A stretch of 64,000 bases of DNA from Vibrio ouci (GTDB lineage Bacteria > Pseudomonadota > Gammaproteobacteria > Enterobacterales > Vibrionaceae), in the NCBI RefSeq assembly GCF_004551525.1, contig NZ_SATR01000008.1, positions 1 through 64,000 on the forward strand, written 5' to 3'. The position numbers were made by a program, and so were the translations under genes. Below the pieces are notes generated by a model. That model did no database searches, was not told where the DNA came from, and was given only the letters and a program-made list of their open reading frames with translations. Shown here in pieces: positions 25,352 to 34,051 of this stretch (positions are counted from its first letter, which is position 1; each line of letters opens with the position of its first letter).

Positions 25352-27340
25352 GTGACACGTGATCAATTTGAGTTATTGGCTCCTGGTGGTGATTTAGATT
25401 CAATCAAAGCAGCGATTGCAGCGGGTGCCGATGCTATCTATTGTGGATTAGATAGATTCAATGCTCGCAACCGAGCAACCAACCTCACCTTAGATAACTT
25501 AAATGGCGTGTTAGCACTGGCACATCAGCACGATTGTAAAATCTTCCTTACCTTAAACGTGTTGATTCTAGAAAGTGAAATTCCTGCCATCGTCCGATTA
25601 CTTAGCCAACTTAACACTACAGCCATTGATGGTGTCATCGTGCAAGATCTTGGCTTAGCGTACATCTTGAAAAACTACTTTCCTGATCTGGATGTTCATG
25701 CCTCTACTCAGCTCAATACTCACAACGAAGGCCAGATCCTGTTTCTCAACCAGCTAACAGCCAGCCGCGTTAATCTCTCTCGTGAATTGAACATCAATGA
25801 AATCAAGCATCTTGCTCAGTTCGGCAAGCAGCACGATGTGTTAATGGAAGTGTTTGTTCACGGCTCTTACTGCATTGGTTTCTCGGGTATTTGCTACATC
25901 AGCTCAGCTCGTAATGGCGCATCCGGTAACCGTGGCCGCTGCAGTCAGCCTTGTCGTGAGCAGTATGAAACGACCAAAACAGGCAATAGCTACCCGCTAA
26001 ATATGAAAGATAACTCGGCATTTGGCGATCTCGAAGCGTTAGTCGATGCGGGCGTTTACTCATTGAAAGTCGAAGGTCGAATTAAGAAGTCTCACTACGT
26101 CTACACTGTTGTTGATAACTGGCGTAAGCAAATAGATCGCTTCTGCGATGGTGTCGAGTTGTCGAATGATACCACTGAGCTTTACACCGTGTTTAACCGT
26201 GATTTCTCCAATGCGTTCTTGCAGGGTGAGTTTGGTAAAGCGATGTACATCGATAACCCTCGCGATCACGCCGTTAAGCACTTCTCTAAGGTGTATCAAT
26301 GCACCAGCACTGAGCAAGTTCAGCAGGTGAAGAAGAAGCTCTACGATGAGAAAACTGCCATTATTGAAACGGTAGCTTCAAAGACCGATGCAATGGTTCT
26401 CACGCCAGCCAAAGACAATAGTGCTAGCCTGAAGGGCGCGATTGATGCCCCTCAATTGAAAGCACTGCCGCAAGCTGAGCCTGTCGATACAGCGAAACTA
26501 TCGGTGCTACTCTCATCAGCAGATGACTTAGGCTTGATCAACTGCTCTGATGCGAATTTCTATTACCAGCTCCCGATGGGCCTAGCGGCAGAGTGCGATA
26601 ACCTGATTGAAATGTTTACCGCTAACCCAATCCTAATGCCATGGTTCCCTGCTATTTTGATTGGTGATGACTTTACAGCTGCAAAACGATTTTTGCAGGC
26701 GGTTAGGCCAAAGCAATTGGTGACGAACAACTCTGGTGTCGGCATTATCGCCCAAGAGTTAGGGCTTGCTTGGGTTGCCGGTCCACAAATGAACATCACC
26801 AACTCTTATGCTCTTGCTTGCCTTGAACAAGAGTTCGCTTGTGCCGGTTCGTTTATTTCTAATGAGCTCAACCTGAAGCAGATGCGCCACATTAAGCGCA
26901 GTGACAAGATGCAGCTGTTCTACAGTATTTATCACCCGAATACGCTGCTGACGAGCCGCCAGTGTTTATTCCAACAAACGGAAGGCTGCCGCAAGATTAA
27001 AGTAAACAAAGGCTGCTTGAAGCGCTGTGAGAAACGCACATCAATCATCAACTTGAAAGACAACCCTTATGTCATCCAGAAACATAAAGGCAGTCACAAC
27101 GCGATTTACAGCGAGCACAATGTCTTGAACTTAGAGGTGCTAGAGCAACTGCCGAACCTGTTCAGTGATATCTTGATCGACTTGCGAGACATTCAGACTG
27201 AGACGCAAGTGAGCATAGAGAAATCAGATCTGATTCAGGCATTCTTAACCCTGCTTGATAACCACAATAAAGAGAATAGTCAGTCACTTCATTCAGTAAT
27301 TCAGCCAACAACCAATGCCCAATATTCGAAAGGGCTCTAA
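25352..27340 (+). CDS. rlhA: U32 family protein, RlhA-like 23S rRNA hydroxylation factor
   Basis: A 662-aa member of the U32 group. ELLAPGGDLDSIKAAIAAGA at the start, DVHASTQLN, MEVFVHGSYCIGFSGICYIS and GNRGRCSQPCREQY (with the conserved Cys that ligate an Fe-S cluster) are the family marks, and the length is close to E. coli RlhA (YdcP, about 650 aa). RlhA hydroxylates C2501 of 23S rRNA using prephenate-derived chemistry. I chose GTG 25352 because AAGAGA precedes it; the TTG at 25301 is weaker. It stands alone, followed by a terminator. Assignment to RlhA rather than a UbiU/TrhP-type relative rests on length and the double domain. Confidence 0.75.
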   Translation: MTRDQFELLAPGGDLDSIKAAIAAGADAIYCGLDRFNARNRATNLTLDNLNGVLALAHQHDCKIFLTLNVLILESEIPAIVRLLSQLNTTAIDGVIVQDLGLAYILKNYFPDLDVHASTQLNTHNEGQILFLNQLTASRVNLSRELNINEIKHLAQFGKQHDVLMEVFVHGSYCIGFSGICYISSARNGASGNRGRCSQPCREQYETTKTGNSYPLNMKDNSAFGDLEALVDAGVYSLKVEGRIKKSHYVYTVVDNWRKQIDRFCDGVELSNDTTELYTVFNRDFSNAFLQGEFGKAMYIDNPRDHAVKHFSKVYQCTSTEQVQQVKKKLYDEKTAIIETVASKTDAMVLTPAKDNSASLKGAIDAPQLKALPQAEPVDTAKLSVLLSSADDLGLINCSDANFYYQLPMGLAAECDNLIEMFTANPILMPWFPAILIGDDFTAAKRFLQAVRPKQLVTNNSGVGIIAQELGLAWVAGPQMNITNSYALACLEQEFACAGSFISNELNLKQMRHIKRSDKMQLFYSIYHPNTLLTSRQCLFQQTEGCRKIKVNKGCLKRCEKRTSIINLKDNPYVIQKHKGSHNAIYSEHNVLNLEVLEQLPNLFSDILIDLRDIQTETQVSIEKSDLIQAFLTLLDNHNKENSQSLHSVIQPTTNAQYSKGL

Positions 27341-27360
27341 GCCAGAGCGCATCCACAAAA

Positions 27361-27382
27361 AAGGCCGCAAATTTGCGGCCTT
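27361..27382. terminator. bidirectional terminator
   Basis: AAGGCCGCAAA and its complement form an 11-bp palindrome between the convergent U32 and GNAT genes, with A-rich sequence before it and TTTCG after. Confidence 0.85.
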
Positions 27383-27399
27383 TCGTTGTCGTTATACTG

Positions 27400-27990
27400 T
27401 TAAACAGTGCGCTGATTTTCAAATTTCTCTGCGGTCATGCCGTAATACAATTTGTCATCAAACTCTTGAGCAAGCTTGTAATAACCCTCTTGACGACCTT
27501 CTTGAACAAAGCCGCACTTCTCAAGCGTTTTGTATGAACCCACATTAGAGCCATAGCAGTCAGCACTGACCTTGTGAGCGTTAAGTTGTGTAAAACTTAG
27601 CTCAGTCATCATTTGGCAAGCGCGGGTTGCAATGCCTTTCCCCCAAGCACAAACTGGCAACTGATAACCAATTTCGTAGTTACCCGCCAAAAAAGCCACT
27701 GATGTAATGCCACACATTCCCATGTATTTGCCTTGCAGGTCACGAATGACAAAGGTAGGACTTTCGGGCCAAATTCCCTCTTTGATCGCCTGTTGAGTAT
27801 TGTCGATAATCGGACCAAAGAAGCCTTCAAACATACTGTTATCAGCGGGGGCAAAGTATAAGTACTGATTCACATCATCGTCATTGAGCATCTCGATAAT
27901 ATCTTGTAGATCCGATGCTTGAATCAGTTGGATATTCAACGAGTCGTTAAATGAAATGACGTCGCCTTGCTTTAATTTTTGATATGACAT
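27400..27990 (-). CDS. GNAT family N-acetyltransferase (RimJ/RimL type)
   Basis: A 196-aa acetyltransferase. The acetyl-CoA region is visible: GMCGITSVAFLAGNYEIGYQ (about 110-130) and the pocket CAWGKGIATRACQMM near 134-148. NVGSYKTLEKCGFVQEGRQE near 167 is the usual RimJ-like end. Acceptor unknown. It shares a terminator with the U32 gene and has a lone position. Confidence 0.88.
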   Translation of the reverse strand: MSYQKLKQGDVISFNDSLNIQLIQASDLQDIIEMLNDDDVNQYLYFAPADNSMFEGFFGPIIDNTQQAIKEGIWPESPTFVIRDLQGKYMGMCGITSVAFLAGNYEIGYQLPVCAWGKGIATRACQMMTELSFTQLNAHKVSADCYGSNVGSYKTLEKCGFVQEGRQEGYYKLAQEFDDKLYYGMTAEKFENQRTV

Positions 27991-28096
27991 GTGTTACCTC
28001 GTTATCTGTTAACTATCATAACGAGGGGCTTACGATAAGAATTGTATTTTTGCGACAACATGCACTTCAATGCAATTTAAATAGCGAAACAAGCAA

Positions 28097-28933
28097 CTAT
28101 TCAAAATCACCGTAGACATCAATCGTCAGATCACGACTTTTAAGATATTTACTGGGAGTGGTTCTAAGCTGCTGCTTAAGGGTACGAATCAGGTGTGATT
28201 GATCACTAAAGCCAAATTGATGTGAAAGTGCCGTCCAATCGACCTCACTGTTTTGCTGATAAAGCGTCAAAATCATCTGTTCTAGGCGACTCATTTGTTG
28301 ATATTGCTTAATACTCAAACCCACGATTTGTTTGAAGCTTCGCTCTAGTGTCCTTCTAGAACACAGACATAGTCGAGCCAGCTCTTCAACATCAAGCAAC
28401 GGACGATAGACATCGACAACCTGCTTATCCATTGCTTCAAGCACAGTTTGAGTCAAACGATACGGCTTAGTGGTGCAAGGTTTGAGGCCTAAATCATCAA
28501 AATGATTCCTTATCGCCAAAAGCAGAGCTTGCTTAGATGTGTCATGCCATAGGCTTTCCTGAAAGGCAGAGTCAAATAGGGGAGAAAGCCAATCAAACCA
28601 ACCACATTGATTAGCAGGCGTGTCTAATCCTGAGTTAAGGATATAAAGCCCGTCTGGTCGAAATGTAATCCCAATGCGCTTTATTGGAGGTGTATCTTCT
28701 AGTAGCAGTAAGTGTTCACTAGCCGTTAGCAGGTGGCTACCGAACCCAGATAATCGGCCCACTCCACTTTCATATTGATAGGGCTGATCTGGCGGGGTAA
28801 TAAGAAGGTGTCCTCTTGGGTTAGGAATGAGATGCGGCTTAGGATCAATCACCTCGCCATCTTCTACTTCCAGATACCACACCTGATGGATAAGCCACTC
28901 ATATCCCGATATAGATTGCTTCCACGCTATCAT
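28097..28933 (-). CDS. AraC family transcriptional regulator
   Basis: A 278-aa regulator with an N-terminal domain of the DUF6597 sort (WYLEVEDGEV, HLIPNPRGHLLITP) and C-terminal AraC helices (DVEELARLCLCSRRTLERSF and LSHQFGFSDQSHLIRTLK) closing with RTTPSKYLKS. The pair PNPRGHLLI...GFGSHLL resembles regulators that sense hydrophobic ligands, but none is named. It diverges from an AraC-GyrI gene, with no operator visible to me in the gap. Confidence 0.85.
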   Translation of the reverse strand: MIAWKQSISGYEWLIHQVWYLEVEDGEVIDPKPHLIPNPRGHLLITPPDQPYQYESGVGRLSGFGSHLLTASEHLLLLEDTPPIKRIGITFRPDGLYILNSGLDTPANQCGWFDWLSPLFDSAFQESLWHDTSKQALLLAIRNHFDDLGLKPCTTKPYRLTQTVLEAMDKQVVDVYRPLLDVEELARLCLCSRRTLERSFKQIVGLSIKQYQQMSRLEQMILTLYQQNSEVDWTALSHQFGFSDQSHLIRTLKQQLRTTPSKYLKSRDLTIDVYGDFE

Positions 28934-29102
28934 CGCTTCCTCAATTGAGCGCCACCAAATCTATGGGTAATACTACACCATCTCACTGGCTTATCCACGA
29001 GACGCTTTCTGCTCAACAACCTCATCTTTTTACGCCCAGGTTTTAAACTCTGCCTCAATCGGTTAGCCTGAGATGATAATTCAGGGAATAAAGAGAACAT
29101 AA

Positions 29103-30002
29103 ATGGGTGTAGACTATAAAAAGAGGCTGATTCCGGTCATCCGTTACCTCGAACAAAACTACAATCAACCTCTCAACCTACCCGAAGTGGCTGCATTAGC
29201 GAACCTTTCTCCCTATCACTTTCATCGCACATTTAAAGCCGTGCATGGAGAAACACTGGCCGACTTCATTCGCCGTTTACGACTGGCAGCAGCAGCTGGT
29301 GAATTATTCAAAACCAAACAACCTGTCCTCAACATTGCGTTAGAGTTTGGTTTTTCTTCTTCTCAGAGTTTAGCCAAGGCGTTCAAACAACATTACGGTG
29401 TTACACCGACCGCTTTTCGTGATTGCAAAAACTATCAAGAGTTTTCAACGCTGGCACAAAACAGCAAGATTGGACACACCTTGCGCAAGATTGGAAACGA
29501 AAGCGAGATGACAACTCCATATACTGGCCCTGAACCAACGACATGGAGAAAGACAATGGAAATGCAACAATTTGACGCAACTAAACTCGCCTACGTCAGA
29601 GTCACTGGCCCTTATGGTGAAGGTTATGAAGAACCCTCAAACCGTTTGTATCAATGGGCTGGAATGAAAAACTTGGCGGGTAATACCTGCATCTTTATCT
29701 ATCACGATAACCCAAAAGTCACACCCAATGACAAATGTCGCACCGATATCTGTTTGATGGTCCCAGCTGATACACAAGTACCAAGTGGGATTGAGCTGCA
29801 AGATTTTCCTGGTGGGCAATATGCGGTCATGCGTCAAAACATCACCGAACATAACCAATATGCCAAAGCGTGGGATGACTTGATGAGCAAGGTGATTGAA
29901 ACTGGTGTTGAAAACGATGATCGCCCATGCTTTGAGCTCTATCACAGCTACGATCCGCAAACTCAGCACGCCGATGTCAGCTTTTGTACTGCGATTAAGT
30001 AA
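29103..30002 (+). CDS. AraC-type HTH with GyrI-like ligand domain
   Basis: A 299-aa regulator of the Rob/SoxS-like kind fused to GyrI: HTH at residues 8-107 (LNLPEVAALANLSPYHFHRTF, VLNIALEFGFSSSQSLAKAF, YGVTPTAFR) and a GyrI-like domain from about 150 with VRVTGPYGEGYEEP and DICLMVPADTQVPSG. QDFPGGQYAVMRQ near 240 is a GyrI hallmark. Such proteins bind small amphipathic drugs and control efflux or detoxification genes. No target is obvious in the window. Confidence 0.9.
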   Translation: MGVDYKKRLIPVIRYLEQNYNQPLNLPEVAALANLSPYHFHRTFKAVHGETLADFIRRLRLAAAAGELFKTKQPVLNIALEFGFSSSQSLAKAFKQHYGVTPTAFRDCKNYQEFSTLAQNSKIGHTLRKIGNESEMTTPYTGPEPTTWRKTMEMQQFDATKLAYVRVTGPYGEGYEEPSNRLYQWAGMKNLAGNTCIFIYHDNPKVTPNDKCRTDICLMVPADTQVPSGIELQDFPGGQYAVMRQNITEHNQYAKAWDDLMSKVIETGVENDDRPCFELYHSYDPQTQHADVSFCTAIK

Positions 30003-30046
30003 CAGAAAGCCTGCGAATCTACTTGAATGGATTCGCAGGTCTCGAG

Positions 30047-30361
30047 CTATAAGCGATATTCTTTGAGCTCGCCTTTATCTGTGATGGTCGCATTGGCGAG
30101 CTTATTGCCGTAGATATCCTTAAAGCCAATATCAATCGAGTTACTCGCGTGGACAATTTTAGTGATCAGGATATCGCCAACATCATTGTTCAAGGTGAGG
30201 TAGTAATGCACATTGCGGCTGCAAGGGATTACTTTTTCTTTAAAAGTTTTGCTGATGTAGTACGTTGATTCACTGTTTAGCTCTACGCCGTGCTTCTTAA
30301 CAATATCCACTAAGTTGGTGATGATAGTGCCGACTTTCTTCAATTCACTGGATAAGATCAT
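30047..30361 (-). CDS. uncharacterised protein, 104 aa
   Basis: Soluble acidic-basic mixed protein with no signal or membrane span. ATG 30361 has GGAGG five bases ahead; the ATG just before it at 30364 is too close. The start overlaps the stop of a 43-codon upstream frame (TGATG arrangement), so translation may be coupled. Motifs: ILSSELKKVG at the N-terminus, YYLTLNNDVGDILITKIVH and IGFKDIYGNKLANATIT at the C-terminus, suggesting a small beta-rich fold. Function unknown. Confidence 0.6.
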   Translation of the reverse strand: MILSSELKKVGTIITNLVDIVKKHGVELNSESTYYISKTFKEKVIPCSRNVHYYLTLNNDVGDILITKIVHASNSIDIGFKDIYGNKLANATITDKGELKEYRL

Positions 30362-30492
30362 CATTGCCTCCACTCTATCATTGAGCCCATTCGACCACCC
30401 GAGAATGGCAAAGATTGGGAACATGGTTTACCACCAAGAATAGACAGCTCTGAAACACCCATGGCAGCATAAAGAACATTCATTTTATTCAT
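30361..30492 (-). CDS. small upstream ORF, 43 codons, coupled to the 104-aa gene
   Basis: This frame starts ATG at 30492 and ends at the TGA whose A begins the next ATG. It encodes a peptide beginning MNKMNVLYAAMGVSEL and then ILGGKPCSQS, a Gly-Gly pair that resembles double-glycine leaders by position only. Its ribosome binding site is weak. It could be a leader peptide, a small protein or chance. Confidence 0.35.
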   Translation of the reverse strand: MNKMNVLYAAMGVSELSILGGKPCSQSLPFSGGRMGSMIEWRQ

Positions 30493-31073
30493 CTGTATTT
30501 CTAATTATTTTGTTGTGTCCCATTCACGCTAGCTTGAGAGCTTTTTCTGAAAAAGTAATTTAAAGTTGCATTTTTACTCGGTATTTTCGAAGTGTTTTCC
30601 GCTACTGCTCAAAATTATGATGATTTTCAATCAGTAACCGAAAAAATTGCCCCTCTCCAAAAGGGGTAGAGTGCCAACACGCCAAATTTCAATAAGCCAC
30701 TTACTATGATCTTAATCAGGTTGTGATTTATTACTCGTCAAAAAATAAAGATAACTTTCAAGACATTAGAGGATGAAAAGTTAGCTTGCGCAGATAGGCA
30801 ATTGGACGAATAGAGAGTACTTTGGAGTAATAGAGGGAAGGTTTATTGGATAAATATTCCGCTCTAAACATAGTAAAAACACGATTCATCTATCGCTGAG
30901 ATTCCCAGCAGTAAAAAGTTGGGTAAAACTTTCGTGATCCTAATTCTGAAATTTACCAATAGTGGAGAATCACCAAGCTGAGTTGAGAGTCCTTTCACAG
31001 TTTATTAATCGTTTGAATCTAAGCTACAAAATCACCTGTCTTACTATTCAAAATAAAAAACTAGGACTTCTCT
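30493..31073. other. gene-free stretch of about 580 bases with one hairpin
   Basis: I see no gene in this AT-rich stretch. The one notable element is at 30650-30666, CCCCT and AGGGG, with an A-run ahead of it at 30641-30646 that becomes a T-run on the minus strand. That would be an intrinsic terminator for a minus-strand transcript beginning somewhere in 30680-31050, where no coding gene exists, so a small RNA is possible. The last 60 bases before 31074 hold the promoter region of the next gene. Confidence 0.4.
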
Positions 31074-32171
31074 ATGAAGAAAAAATTCCTTGCCCTCGCT
31101 CTTGGTAGCGTCATTTGCTTAGCTTCTGCCCCACACACTTTTGCTGCTAATGATAGTGCTATTGTCTCTGACAGTGACTATTCCCAACTCATCACTAAGC
31201 GCCAAGTGGTAGACCAACTACTCAATGATGCAGTGCAGGCGTTTAAATCCCCAGCCCGTATTTCTCATGCTGGGTTTACCGCTAAAATGCCGAGCAATAT
31301 GGAAACCGTTACCGACCGTTTACTAGAAGCTTACCAACTGGAACCCTACCGTACTGATTTGCTGATCTCGGCAGCGAATGCGCAGATCTACAACAAGAAT
31401 GTCGACAAAGCGATTGAGCTATTTGAACAAGCGCTATCCGTTGCGCCACAAGACGTCGATCTACACGCTTACCTCGCGGTATGGCAGCGCTTTAACGACA
31501 ATCAAGCAGAGTCAGAGAAGCACATGGATACGCTTGCGAAGTTAAATGCGGGCAAGGCATCAGACATAAATCGAATCTTTGAAACCGTTGACCGCGTGTT
31601 AGCCACACCACTGAAAAAACAAGCCAGCAAAGGTCAACTCGATGATCATGGCGCTATTGTCACCTTAGGTTATGCATTGAACCCTGATGGCTCGATGCAT
31701 CAAATCCTTATTGAGCGCCTAGAGACGACATTACAAATGGCGAAGGACAACCCAGATGCTTTAATTGTATTGACTGGTGGTGTACCTAAAAATCATAAAA
31801 CCGAAGGTAAGCTAATGGCTGACTGGTTGATTGAAAAAGGCATTAAAAAAGAGCGAATCATCGAGGAAAATTACGCAACTAGCACGGTGGGTAATGCACT
31901 CTTTAGTAGCTATGCATTAGCACGCCACAATATTCAGCATGCGACTATTATTAGCTCAGCAAGTCATGTTCGCCGTGGACAAACCTTATTTGAAATTGCC
32001 AGTTGGCAAACAGGCCCACAAGACATTACTTTTGATACGGTAAGCTACCCAGACAAGCTCCTGAAGGAACTTGAAAAAGCCAGTGACAGTGAGCTGCTTG
32101 GGATCTACCGTGACGCTTTAAGAACTTACGGTATGTGGAGCTATCGCTCATACCCACTTGAGTCGCGTTAA
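31074..32171 (+). CDS. periplasmic YdcF/DUF218-type protein with TPR-like region
   Basis: A 365-aa exported protein: signal peptide to about 24 (ending TFAA), a helical TPR-like part (YRTDLLISAANAQIYNKN, AIELFEQALSVAPQDVDLHA), then the DUF218 domain with IVTLGYALNPDGSM near 197-210, ALIVLTGGVPKNHKTEG near 225, and the typical ASTSTVGNA-like EENYATSTVGNAL region near 263. SSASHVRRGQTLFE is the last core motif. DUF218 proteins such as SanA, ElyC and YdcF act in envelope upkeep; the substrate is unknown. It stands alone upstream of a strong terminator. Confidence 0.88.
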   Translation: MKKKFLALALGSVICLASAPHTFAANDSAIVSDSDYSQLITKRQVVDQLLNDAVQAFKSPARISHAGFTAKMPSNMETVTDRLLEAYQLEPYRTDLLISAANAQIYNKNVDKAIELFEQALSVAPQDVDLHAYLAVWQRFNDNQAESEKHMDTLAKLNAGKASDINRIFETVDRVLATPLKKQASKGQLDDHGAIVTLGYALNPDGSMHQILIERLETTLQMAKDNPDALIVLTGGVPKNHKTEGKLMADWLIEKGIKKERIIEENYATSTVGNALFSSYALARHNIQHATIISSASHVRRGQTLFEIASWQTGPQDITFDTVSYPDKLLKELEKASDSELLGIYRDALRTYGMWSYRSYPLESR

Positions 32172-32191
32172 GCCGCACTGAACGCTAAAAG

Positions 32192-32221
32192 AAAAAGCCA
32201 GCCCGAATAGGCTGGTTTTTT
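32192..32221. terminator. bidirectional terminator
   Basis: AAAAAGCCAGCC, six bases, GGCTGGTTTTTT, between convergent DUF218 and TetR genes. Confidence 0.9.
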
Positions 32222-32837
32222 AATGTCCATTACTCTTAACGCCACACCCTTTAATGATCAGTTGAGTGAGAAACTCTGCCGCTTGGCGATAATCATTATC
32301 GTCGAGCTGATCTTTTTGCATTACATTACAAATCTGCCAACCAAAATCAGCATACGTTTGTGTTGCAGCCCAGATGCTAAACATCAAGTGATGAGGGGGA
32401 ACATCGTCCATCAAGCCTTGCTGCGACCATGTTGCAAATTTATCGATGATCATTTGCGATTGCTTAAACAGTTCTTGAGCAATATCTTCCGGCAACACTT
32501 TCGCCCCTGACATCACTTCATTGGCGAACACTTTTGAAGCGTAAGGGTGTTCCTGCGAAATACGCAATTTAGCTTGGATATATTGGCTGAGCGCTTCAAC
32601 TGGGTCGGTAAGCTCTTCAATCGGGCGAGACGCTTCCAGCAAAGGCTGCGTCACGGTTTGTAATACCGCGTAGTAGAGCTTGTCTTTGGAACTGAAGTAA
32701 TAGAAGACGTTCGCTTTGGCAATGTCGGCCGCTTTTGCAATATCAACCATCTTAGTGGCCGCATATCCTTGCAATGCAAACTGTTCACTGGCGACTTCGA
32801 TAATCAATTGCTGATTCTTCTGCCTAATGCGAGTCAT
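32220..32837 (-). CDS. TetR family regulator, RutR-like C-terminal domain
   Basis: A 205-aa regulator. The HTH is at 10-55 (EQFALQGYAATKMVDIAKAA, ANVFYYFSSKDKLYYAVL), and the C-terminal domain is of the YcdC/RutR type (FSIWAATQTYADFGWQI). The last codons cross the shared terminator. Ahead of it, ATGTTTAC and GTAAACAT (32854-32880) form a likely autoregulatory operator. The target is not evident; RutR of E. coli binds pyrimidines. Confidence 0.88.
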   Translation of the reverse strand: MTRIRQKNQQLIIEVASEQFALQGYAATKMVDIAKAADIAKANVFYYFSSKDKLYYAVLQTVTQPLLEASRPIEELTDPVEALSQYIQAKLRISQEHPYASKVFANEVMSGAKVLPEDIAQELFKQSQMIIDKFATWSQQGLMDDVPPHHLMFSIWAATQTYADFGWQICNVMQKDQLDDNDYRQAAEFLTQLIIKGCGVKSNGH

Positions 32838-32853
32838 TCTTCATCCTTTATAA

Positions 32854-32880
32854 ATGTTTACGCTATTCCAGTGTAAACAT
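32854..32880. promoter_or_regulatory. TetR-type operator ahead of the RutR-like gene
   Basis: ATGTTTAC and GTAAACAT, 8-bp arms 11 bases apart, 17 bases ahead of the TetR start on the minus strand. Confidence 0.65.
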
Positions 32881-33031
32881 TATGTTATCGAAGACAAGCC
32901 CTATCAATCACTCTGGTCAAATCCTTACAATTCTCTTATTTCAACTTCCTGCAGGTTACATTATCTACAACCTCTCTTCTCACACACCCTACCGCACGAC
33001 TACCCATAAATAGTAAGCCGCCCAACCGGTA

Positions 33032-33050
33032 TTGATATTAATTATCATTT
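33032..33050. promoter_or_regulatory. Fur-like box ahead of the fec genes
   Basis: TTGATATTAATTATCATTT resembles the GATAATGATAATCATTATC consensus with several matches. It lies about 100 bases ahead of the fecB start and fits iron control. The rest of 32881-33150 shows only a short hairpin (CGGAC/GTCCG, 33115-33132). Confidence 0.6.
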
Positions 33051-33150
33051 AAATTAGCATTCGTTATTAATATTTTGCTACAAATTCGTTTGATGTATGA
33101 CGAAATGCGTCGCAACGGACTGTGTTCTGTCCGCTACTAATTTGATATTA

Positions 33151-34051
33151 ATGAACCGACTCAAAAAAACTCTCCTCACTCCTGTTAGCCGCAATGCTTT
33201 CATTTAGTGTCACCGCACAGGAACAGCGCTCTGTCGTTGATGAAAAAGGCACATTCACTATCACAGGGACTCCAACGCGCATTGTAGCACTTGAATACTC
33301 ATTTGTTGATGCTCTTGCATCAGTCGGCGTATCGCCTGTTGGTGTGGCAGATGATAAAGATGTCAATCGCATCCTTAAGTCAATTCGTGATCAGATCTCT
33401 CCTTGGACCTCAGTCGGTATGCGCCCTCAGCCAAGTTTAGAGATCATTGCTCAGCTTAAGCCCGATCTTATTATCGCTGATGTGCAACGTCACTCGCCTG
33501 CCTATGATGACTTATCGAAAATCGCACCGACCTTGATTCTAAAAAGCCGTGGGGAAAACTACCAAGAGAACCTTGAAGCAGCATTAAAGATCGGTATCGT
33601 TCTTAACAAAGAGACGGAAATGAAGCAGCGTATCAGCCAGCACAAATCATTGATGGCCGAATACAAAACCAAGTTCTCTAGCCAACAGACAATGCAGTTT
33701 GCGGTTGTGACACAAAAAGGCATGTGGATGCATGGTCCAGAATCTTATGCCGGCAGCGTACTAACCAACCTTGGCATTCAAAGTCCAATGCCGCAAGAGA
33801 CCGAAAAGGCCTACGTAGAAGTGAGCTTAGAGCAGTTGTTAAAAGTGAATCCAGATTGGTTGCTCCTTGGTCCATACAGCGATGAGACCATCGCCGATAC
33901 GTGGAAAAAGAACCCACTATTTAATCTATTAAACTCTCAGAAGCAGCAACAAATCATCAAGGTTTCCCCTCAAGTTTGGTCTCTCAACCGTGGCATGAAT
34001 GCGGCTGAAGAAATCGCACAAAATCTCGATACCATTCTTAATAAATCATGA
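33151..34051 (+). CDS. fecB: FecB-like iron(III)-siderophore binding protein, with frameshifted start
   Basis: A periplasmic binding protein of the FecB group: [20 protein letters not shown] near the mature start, [20 protein letters not shown] and [18 protein letters not shown] are close to E. coli FecB. The natural start appears to be ATG 33151: reading from it with one A removed from the run of seven at 33163-33169 gives MNRLKK, a hydrophobic core and VTAQEQ, a complete signal peptide. As written the frames do not join, and the first in-frame start is ATG 33194, which lacks the charged n-region. Slippage, phase switching or a sequence error are all possible. Following genes overlap. Confidence 0.8.

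Noticed and set aside
30361..30492. Bacteriocin precursor with double-glycine leader
   Set aside because: Only the GG pair fits; there is no transporter, immunity gene or typical leader sequence nearby, so I report it only as a small ORF.
33163..33170. Classical -1 programmed frameshift at AAAAAAAC
   Set aside because: Joining the signal peptide to the body requires +1 (skipping one base), not -1, so a dnaX-like slippery heptamer does not solve it.
33194..34051. ATG 33194 as the true fecB start
   Set aside because: The protein from this start lacks the positively charged beginning of a signal peptide; the segment just upstream, in the same frame, encodes [10 protein letters not shown] but without a start codon. 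ATG 33151 with six A would fit. I therefore treat 33194 as an artefact of the frame break.
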